A DNA stretch of 28,019 nt, from positions 1-28,019 of the forward strand of contig CABSLV010000022.1 of assembly GCA_902478645.1 (NCBI GenBank), read 5' to 3'. The notes beneath the pieces are model-generated. The model was not told the DNA's origin. It was given only the letters and a program-made list of their open reading frames with translations, and made no database searches. This DNA is from an uncultured Flavobacteriales bacterium. GTDB lineage: Bacteria; Bacteroidota; Bacteroidia; Flavobacteriales; UBA1820. The translations under genes and the position numbers were made by a program. This document shows, piece after piece, positions 24,150 to 28,019 of this stretch. Every line of letters starts with the position of its first letter. Position 1 is the first letter of the stretch.

Positions 24150-24157
24150 TACCTTTG
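24150..24157 (+). promoter_or_regulatory. Candidate -7 box immediately before mtaB
   Basis: TACCTTTG matches TAnnTTTG and ends only 6 nt before the ATG at 24164. Transcripts from it would have almost no leader. No TTG is found 19-21 nt upstream. A CGGGG-CAAA-CCCCG hairpin (24127-24140) lies directly before it. Confidence 0.45.
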
Positions 24158-24163
24158 CCCTCG

Positions 24164-25483
24164 ATGAAAACTCCGCAGACCGAACAACAACCCGCCGTCG
24201 CCTTCTACACCCTGGGGTGCAAGCTGAACTTTGCCGAAACCTCCGCCATCGCGCGAACATTCGAGGCGCAGGGCTACCGCCGGGTCGAATGGGAAGACGA
24301 CGCCCAAGTGTACGTGATCAATACCTGCACCGTTACCGACAATGCCGACCGCCGCGTGCGCAGCCTGGTGCGGGGAGTACTGCGCCGCCGCAAGGACGCT
24401 TTCGTGGTGGCGGCCGGTTGCTATGCCCAGGTCAATCCGGAGGAAATCCGCCGCAGCGTCGGAGTGAGCCTGGTGGTGGGCGCAGCCGACAAGTTCCGCA
24501 TTCCGGAGCTGCTTCCCACAGCCCCCCGCCGCACGCCGGCCCAAGTGGTGCGCACCGACCTGACGGAGTCCGTCCCCTACCATGGGGCCTATTCCCTCTC
24601 GGAACGCACCCGGGCCTTCCTCAAGATCCAGGACGGCTGCGACTACCGTTGTTCCTACTGCACCATTCCCCGGGCGCGGGGCGGCTCGCGCAGCGAGCCG
24701 CTGGAAAGCGTATTGGAGAGTGCCCGGACCATCGTCGCGAGCGGCATCCGCGAGATCGTACTCACCGGAGTCAATACCGGCGACTGGGGACGCACGCAGG
24801 GAACAGGCGAGACCTTCTTCGATCTGGTACAAGCCCTCGAAGGAGTCGAGGGCCTCGACCGGATCCGTATCTCCTCTATCGAACCCAACCTGCTCACCGA
24901 CCCCATCCTGGAATTCATCGCCCGCAGCCGGAGGTTCGTCCCCCATTTCCACATCCCCCTGCAAAGCGGTTGCGACCAGGTGCTGCGCGAGATGCGTCGG
25001 CGCTACCTCACTCCCCTGTACCGCCACCGGGTAGAGCGCATCCGGGAACTGATGCCCCATGCCTGTATCGGGGCGGATGTAATCGTGGGATTCCCCACCG
25101 AAACGGACGAGTATTTCCGCCAATCGTACGACTTTATCGAATCCCTGGACCTTTCCTATCTGCACGTGTTCACCTACTCCGAACGGGAGAACACTCCTGC
25201 GGCCGAGATGGGCATGAGCGTTCCCCCGGCCGTCCGGGCGGCACGCAGCCGGGCTCTACACCGCCTGGGCGAAAAAAAACGCGCTGCATTCTACCTCCGC
25301 CATCAGGGACAGGTGAGGGAAGTCCTGCTGGAGAGCGAGAACAAAGAGGGATGGATGTTCGGCTTTACCGACAACTACATCAAGGTCCGGCTTCCCTACG
25401 ACCCGCATCTGGTAGGCACCCTGCAAGCGGTGCGACTGGGATCGCAGGTCGAGGACGGCCTACTGGATGCCAGCCTCTTATGA
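24164..25483 (+). CDS. mtaB: tRNA t6A37 methylthiotransferase
   Basis: A 439-residue radical-SAM methylthiotransferase of the MtaB branch, which converts t6A37 to ms2t6A37 in tRNAs reading ANN codons. The N-terminal cluster domain has Cys19 (FYTLGCKLNFAE), Cys55 (VINTCTVT) and Cys86 (AAGCYAQ). The radical-SAM motif CxxxCxxC is C159-DYR-C163-SY-C166 in DGCDYRCSYCTIPRARG. VLTGVNTGDWG and the GADVIVGFPTET and YSERENTPA segments follow, with a TRAM-like end. FYTLGCKLN distinguishes it from MiaB and RimO. I start at 24164 because the conserved N-terminus begins there. The longer frame from 24026 crosses the ffh promoter boxes and has a nonconserved basic lead. It is divergent from ffh. Confidence 0.92.
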   Translation: MKTPQTEQQPAVAFYTLGCKLNFAETSAIARTFEAQGYRRVEWEDDAQVYVINTCTVTDNADRRVRSLVRGVLRRRKDAFVVAAGCYAQVNPEEIRRSVGVSLVVGAADKFRIPELLPTAPRRTPAQVVRTDLTESVPYHGAYSLSERTRAFLKIQDGCDYRCSYCTIPRARGGSRSEPLESVLESARTIVASGIREIVLTGVNTGDWGRTQGTGETFFDLVQALEGVEGLDRIRISSIEPNLLTDPILEFIARSRRFVPHFHIPLQSGCDQVLREMRRRYLTPLYRHRVERIRELMPHACIGADVIVGFPTETDEYFRQSYDFIESLDLSYLHVFTYSERENTPAAEMGMSVPPAVRAARSRALHRLGEKKRAAFYLRHQGQVREVLLESENKEGWMFGFTDNYIKVRLPYDPHLVGTLQAVRLGSQVEDGLLDASLL

Positions 25484-25555
25484 TTTTTTTCATTCCGACC
25501 GATTAAACCTTTTTCCAGACTTTCCGTCTTTTAATCAGAAAACCGCAGCGCGAGG

Positions 25556-26125
25556 ATGGGTGAAAAGAAAACACCGAAGACTTACTCCGATGGGGAAATC
25601 GTGGAACTTTTCGCCCGCGACCGCCAGAAGGCTTTCAAAGTGCTCGTCGGCCAATACGCCCGTCCGCTTTACGGCTACATCCGGCGTATGCTCGTCGATC
25701 ACGACGATACGGACGACGTGCTGCAAAACACGCTGATCAAAGCGTGGGAGAACATGGGTTCCTTGAAACAAAGTACGGCTTTGCCTGCCTGGCTCTACCG
25801 GATCGCCACCCACGAGACGATGGATTTCCTTTCGGAACGGGCTCGCCGGCAACACGTACCGCTGGACGGAGTGGATCTCGCCGCCTCTGAGGACATCGAA
25901 CAGGCGGTCGAAAGCGACGACTCGCTCGGGGCACGAACCCTGGCGGCTATCCAATCCCTGCCGAAGGTACAGCAAGCCGTCTTTACGATGAAACATTTCG
26001 AGGGACTCAAATACCGGGAGATCAGCCAGATCACCGGGACATCGGAAGGGGCATTGAAAGCCTCGTACCACATCGCTCTGGAAAAGATCAAGGCTTTCCT
26101 GCGCGAAAAACCATCGAACGACTAA
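25556..26125 (+). CDS. ECF-type RNA polymerase sigma factor
   Basis: A 189-residue sigma-70 family factor of the extracytoplasmic-function type. Region 2 covers about 25-95 (AFKVLVGQYARPLYGYIRR, then DDVLQNTLIKAWENM, the -10 binding helix and AWLYRIATHETMDFL). Region 4 covers about 125-180, with the recognition helix-turn-helix YREISQITGTSEGALKASYHIALEKIKAFL. No region 1 or 3 is present. It would redirect RNA polymerase to a small regulon in response to an envelope signal. A membrane protein gene starts 13 nt after its stop, as expected for an anti-sigma partner. No clear TAnnTTTG box precedes it, which allows either readthrough from mtaB (72-nt spacer) or autoregulation by a different promoter class. 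Confidence 0.92.
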   Translation: MGEKKTPKTYSDGEIVELFARDRQKAFKVLVGQYARPLYGYIRRMLVDHDDTDDVLQNTLIKAWENMGSLKQSTALPAWLYRIATHETMDFLSERARRQHVPLDGVDLAASEDIEQAVESDDSLGARTLAAIQSLPKVQQAVFTMKHFEGLKYREISQITGTSEGALKASYHIALEKIKAFLREKPSND

Positions 26126-26138
26126 CGCATTCTCGAAT

Positions 26139-26600
26139 ATGAAAGAGTGGACAGATGAACTGAAAGACCCCGTTTTCCGGATACCGGAAGGGTATTTCGA
26201 AAAGCTGAACGACCGCTTGGACCAGCGGATCGCCTCGTCCCGCCAGATGCGGGGACGGATTGTTCGTATGCGCTTGTTGCGCTGGTCGTCCGCGGCGGCA
26301 GTCATCGCGGCCCTGGCCATCGGCATCGGCCTTCATCTACACACGCAGGCGAACAGCAATCCTCAGATTGCCTTGAGCGGAGAAGAAGCGCGCGATATCG
26401 CCAGCGAATACCTCTCTGCCATCGGTTACTCCGAAGAGGAAAGCGAATCCGAGAAAGAACCGATCGAGGAATGGCTGGATCCTTCCGAGGAAACGGGTAT
26501 CATTTACATAGAACAAAACAACATCTACGCCGTAGATGGCGCTTCGATCGAACAATACATCTCCGACCATTACAACCTCATGGAGTTGGCCACTCTGTGA
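26139..26600 (+). CDS. Small single-pass membrane protein, putative anti-sigma factor
   Basis: A 153-residue protein with no recognised enzyme motif. Residues 1-48 are charged and presumably cytoplasmic, with the short motif VFRIPEGYFEKLNDRL (12-27). I recall similar 'F-x-VPEGYF' starts in small membrane proteins next to ECF sigma genes in Bacteroidetes. One hydrophobic segment follows (about 49-67, WSSAAAVIAALAIGIGLHL), then an acidic periplasmic tail (EEESESEKEPIEEWLDPSEE). There is no HxxxCxxC zinc motif of classical ZAS anti-sigma factors. Position directly after the sigma gene and the topology suggest that it holds the sigma factor at the membrane. That role is inference. Confidence 0.65.
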   Translation: MKEWTDELKDPVFRIPEGYFEKLNDRLDQRIASSRQMRGRIVRMRLLRWSSAAAVIAALAIGIGLHLHTQANSNPQIALSGEEARDIASEYLSAIGYSEEESESEKEPIEEWLDPSEETGIIYIEQNNIYAVDGASIEQYISDHYNLMELATL

Positions 26601-26660
26601 GCATGTAAAACACTATTTTTCATTCATTTTGTGTAGTACCTCTTTCAACGAAGAAAAACA

Positions 26661-27689
26661 ATGAAACAATACATTTTCACCTTCATCCTGTCTCTCGGAC
26701 TGTGCTTGGGTCTGAGTGCACAAGTTGCTCCTGCAAAAAAAACTTCTGACGAAAAGGACCAGGGACACGCACTCCGGGAAAACCTCCGGAAAGCTACCGA
26801 AGCATTCATGGCTTCCCCGGACTCCAAACAAGCCGAAAATGACTTTGTAGAAGCACAAAAAGCTGTCTTTTCCTATCAGAAATATCTGGAATCTCAGCGG
26901 AAAGCCCGGGCAAAGAAAAATGGTGGTGAAGCATTCCTGCAAGCAGAAGCCCGATACAAAACAGCCAAAGAAAAGCTCGAGGAAGCAAAAAAGGCTTTTG
27001 AAAAACAACCGGAATCCACTGCTGCACGCAACACTTTCGTAGAAGCGCAGAAAGAGGTTTTCGAGGCGCAAAAGGCCATGAAACCGCTCATCCTGGTGGA
27101 CGGCAAAGAATGCAAGGACCTCTTCGGTCTTGACAAACGGGACATGAAGTCCTTTACCGTACTCAAAAATCCGGAGGACTTGAAGCCCTATGGGGATAAA
27201 GGGAAGAACGGCGTGGTACTGATCACCACTTACGGCAAATCGGCCGGGAAAGCAACCCTCGAACAAATGCGCATGCGGTATCTCCTGCGAGCCATCGGTC
27301 TAAAAGAACAGCAGGAAAAAACTTTTGAAAAGATCTACAATTCCTATTCCGCACAAGCCGAAGCCCTGCGGCAGGAAAACAAAACGCTCGCCGAAAAAGA
27401 CACCTGGCAGGATGCTCTGGAACAAATCCTGAAAAACAACATCTCCATCGAGCAAAAACGTTACGAAATGTTCCGCAGTCTCAAGAGTATTCTCTCGGAC
27501 AAACAGTTGGCCAAGTTGTACCGTGCCGACCTGCGTTTTGCCCGTGAAATGATGGCCCGAAGCAATACACCGGTCCCATCTGCCGATCCCATCGCGGATA
27601 AAAAACACCCTGAAGGACCACAAAACCCCGGGAAAACACCTGCCGGAGCCAAGAAAGAAGCTCCTGCTCCCCCCGCGATAAAGAAATGA
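26661..27689 (+). CDS. Exported helical protein with a SusC-plug-like segment and Spy/CpxP-like region
   Basis: A 342-residue protein with signal peptide 1-20 (ending LGLSA, then Q). Residues 44-74 and 108-138 are two copies of a helical motif (17 of 31 positions identical), each containing NxFVEAQKxVFxxQK, joined by a charged linker helix. Residues 143-193 (LVDGKECKDLFGLDKRDMKS, then VLKNPEDLKPYGDKGKNG and VVLITTYGK) resemble the last part of the TonB-receptor plug of SusC proteins, without any barrel. Residues 197-300 are helical, with LKEQQEKTFEKIYNSY and SILSDKQLAKLYRADLR patterns like Spy/CpxP periplasmic chaperones. The tail (302-342) is Pro/Lys-rich. It lies 60 nt after the putative anti-sigma gene and is closed by a terminator. 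It may be the sensor or effector of the sigma system. Function is unknown. Confidence 0.7.
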   Translation: MKQYIFTFILSLGLCLGLSAQVAPAKKTSDEKDQGHALRENLRKATEAFMASPDSKQAENDFVEAQKAVFSYQKYLESQRKARAKKNGGEAFLQAEARYKTAKEKLEEAKKAFEKQPESTAARNTFVEAQKEVFEAQKAMKPLILVDGKECKDLFGLDKRDMKSFTVLKNPEDLKPYGDKGKNGVVLITTYGKSAGKATLEQMRMRYLLRAIGLKEQQEKTFEKIYNSYSAQAEALRQENKTLAEKDTWQDALEQILKNNISIEQKRYEMFRSLKSILSDKQLAKLYRADLRFAREMMARSNTPVPSADPIADKKHPEGPQNPGKTPAGAKKEAPAPPAIKK

Positions 27690-27728
27690 TTTTTGGCTTT
27701 TTTATTGTGCTGTTATAGATGTTTGGAA

Positions 27729-27780
27729 CGCAAAGGGAGGACCTCGGGTAAAACCGAATCCTCCCTGCGCTTTTTCTTTT
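27729..27780 (+). terminator. Terminator of the sigma/anti-sigma/exported protein operon
   Basis: GGGAGGA (27735-27741) pairs with TCCTCCC (27759-27765). The stem extends outward through an internal mismatch to GC/GC, and an inner TCGG/CCGA stem sits in the loop. TTTTTCTTTTT follows from 27771. This is a good rho-independent terminator 39 nt after the last stop codon. Confidence 0.85.
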
Positions 27781-27850
27781 TACCCGCACCCTGCGCCCTC
27801 GAACCATCGCTCCCTCCTTTCAGGATAGCCCCGGCTTTCATTAACTTTTC

Positions 27851-28019
27851 ATAAAACAGGATGCGCCTCGGCAAGCTCGAGGGGAAAAACTTCGTTTTCC
27901 ACTCGCCTTTGCAACCGGCTTTCTCTATCTTTGGATAAGATAGGATGCGCCTCGGCAAACCCTCGGGGAAAAACTTCGTTTTCCACTCGCCTTTGCAACC
28001 GGCTTTCTCTATCTTTGGA
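27851..28019. repeat. Tandem 84-nt repeats at the right end of the gene-free stretch 27690-28019
   Basis: Unit C (27851-27934) and unit D (27935-28019, cut by the window edge) are nearly identical with a period of 84 nt. Each contains GATGCGCCTCGGC (27860-27872 and 27944-27956), a GGGGAAAAACTTCG block, TTTTCCACTCGCC, GCAACCGG and CTCTATCTTTGGA. Each unit ends in TATCTTTG (27926-27933 and 28010-28017), which matches the -7 promoter consensus. The core is shared with the repeats at 15128-15294 in opposite orientation. The rest of this stretch holds the operon terminator (27729-27780). I see no gene in it. Confidence 0.88.

Noticed and set aside
24026..24163. 46-residue N-terminal extension of mtaB
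   Set aside because: It crosses the ffh promoter boxes and the palindrome and is basic and nonconserved; the family starts at the segment encoded from 24164.
27851..28019. CRISPR array
   Set aside because: Units repeat as a whole with an 84-nt period and no unique spacers, and no cas gene is near.

Overview
The window reads as chromosomal DNA from a GC-rich member of the Bacteroidales; a Rikenellaceae/Alistipes-type genome is my best guess. The grounds are Bacteroidetes-style promoters (TAnnTTTG boxes, some with an upstream TTG about 20 nt away), start codons preceded by A-rich rather than Shine-Dalgarno sequence, and gene families typical of the phylum. The genus assignment is inference. 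I see no insertion sequence, phage, CRISPR array, tRNA or rRNA gene.

Layout. Positions 1-463 (minus) hold the 5' part of rpsA (ribosomal protein S1), preceded by a structured leader. Positions 681-10349 hold an L-rhamnose utilisation locus: a divergent AraC-type regulator, then a plus-strand operon of rhamnulokinase, rhamnose isomerase, rhamnose permease, rhamnulose-1-phosphate aldolase and two exported GH78-type alpha-L-rhamnosidases. The locus can release rhamnose in the periplasm, import it and cleave it to dihydroxyacetone phosphate plus lactaldehyde. No SusC/SusD pair and no lactaldehyde oxidoreductase is present here. Positions 10482-11831 are purB, closed by a very strong hairpin terminator that faces a minus-strand group: a CNNM/CBS membrane protein, gpmA and a nitrilase-family amidase.

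Positions 15060-15412 are a gene-poor divergent spacer with two 87-nt tandem repeats. They are followed by the operon rpiB - rnr - tadA (15413-18653) and a 56-bp perfect hairpin terminator. Positions 18869-20067 carry two tandem paralogous small outer-membrane proteins. On the minus strand follow a membrane-anchored beta-lactamase-fold serine hydrolase and the ffh-folD pair. mtaB diverges from ffh across a spacer with several promoter boxes and a 14-bp palindrome.

Positions 25556-27689 form a small envelope module: an ECF sigma factor, a single-pass membrane protein in the anti-sigma position, and an exported protein that combines duplicated helical repeats, a SusC-plug-like segment and a Spy/CpxP-like helical region. 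It is the best candidate here for a poorly described system. After its terminator, the last ~170 nt are tandem 84-nt repeats related to those near 15.2 kb but in the opposite orientation.
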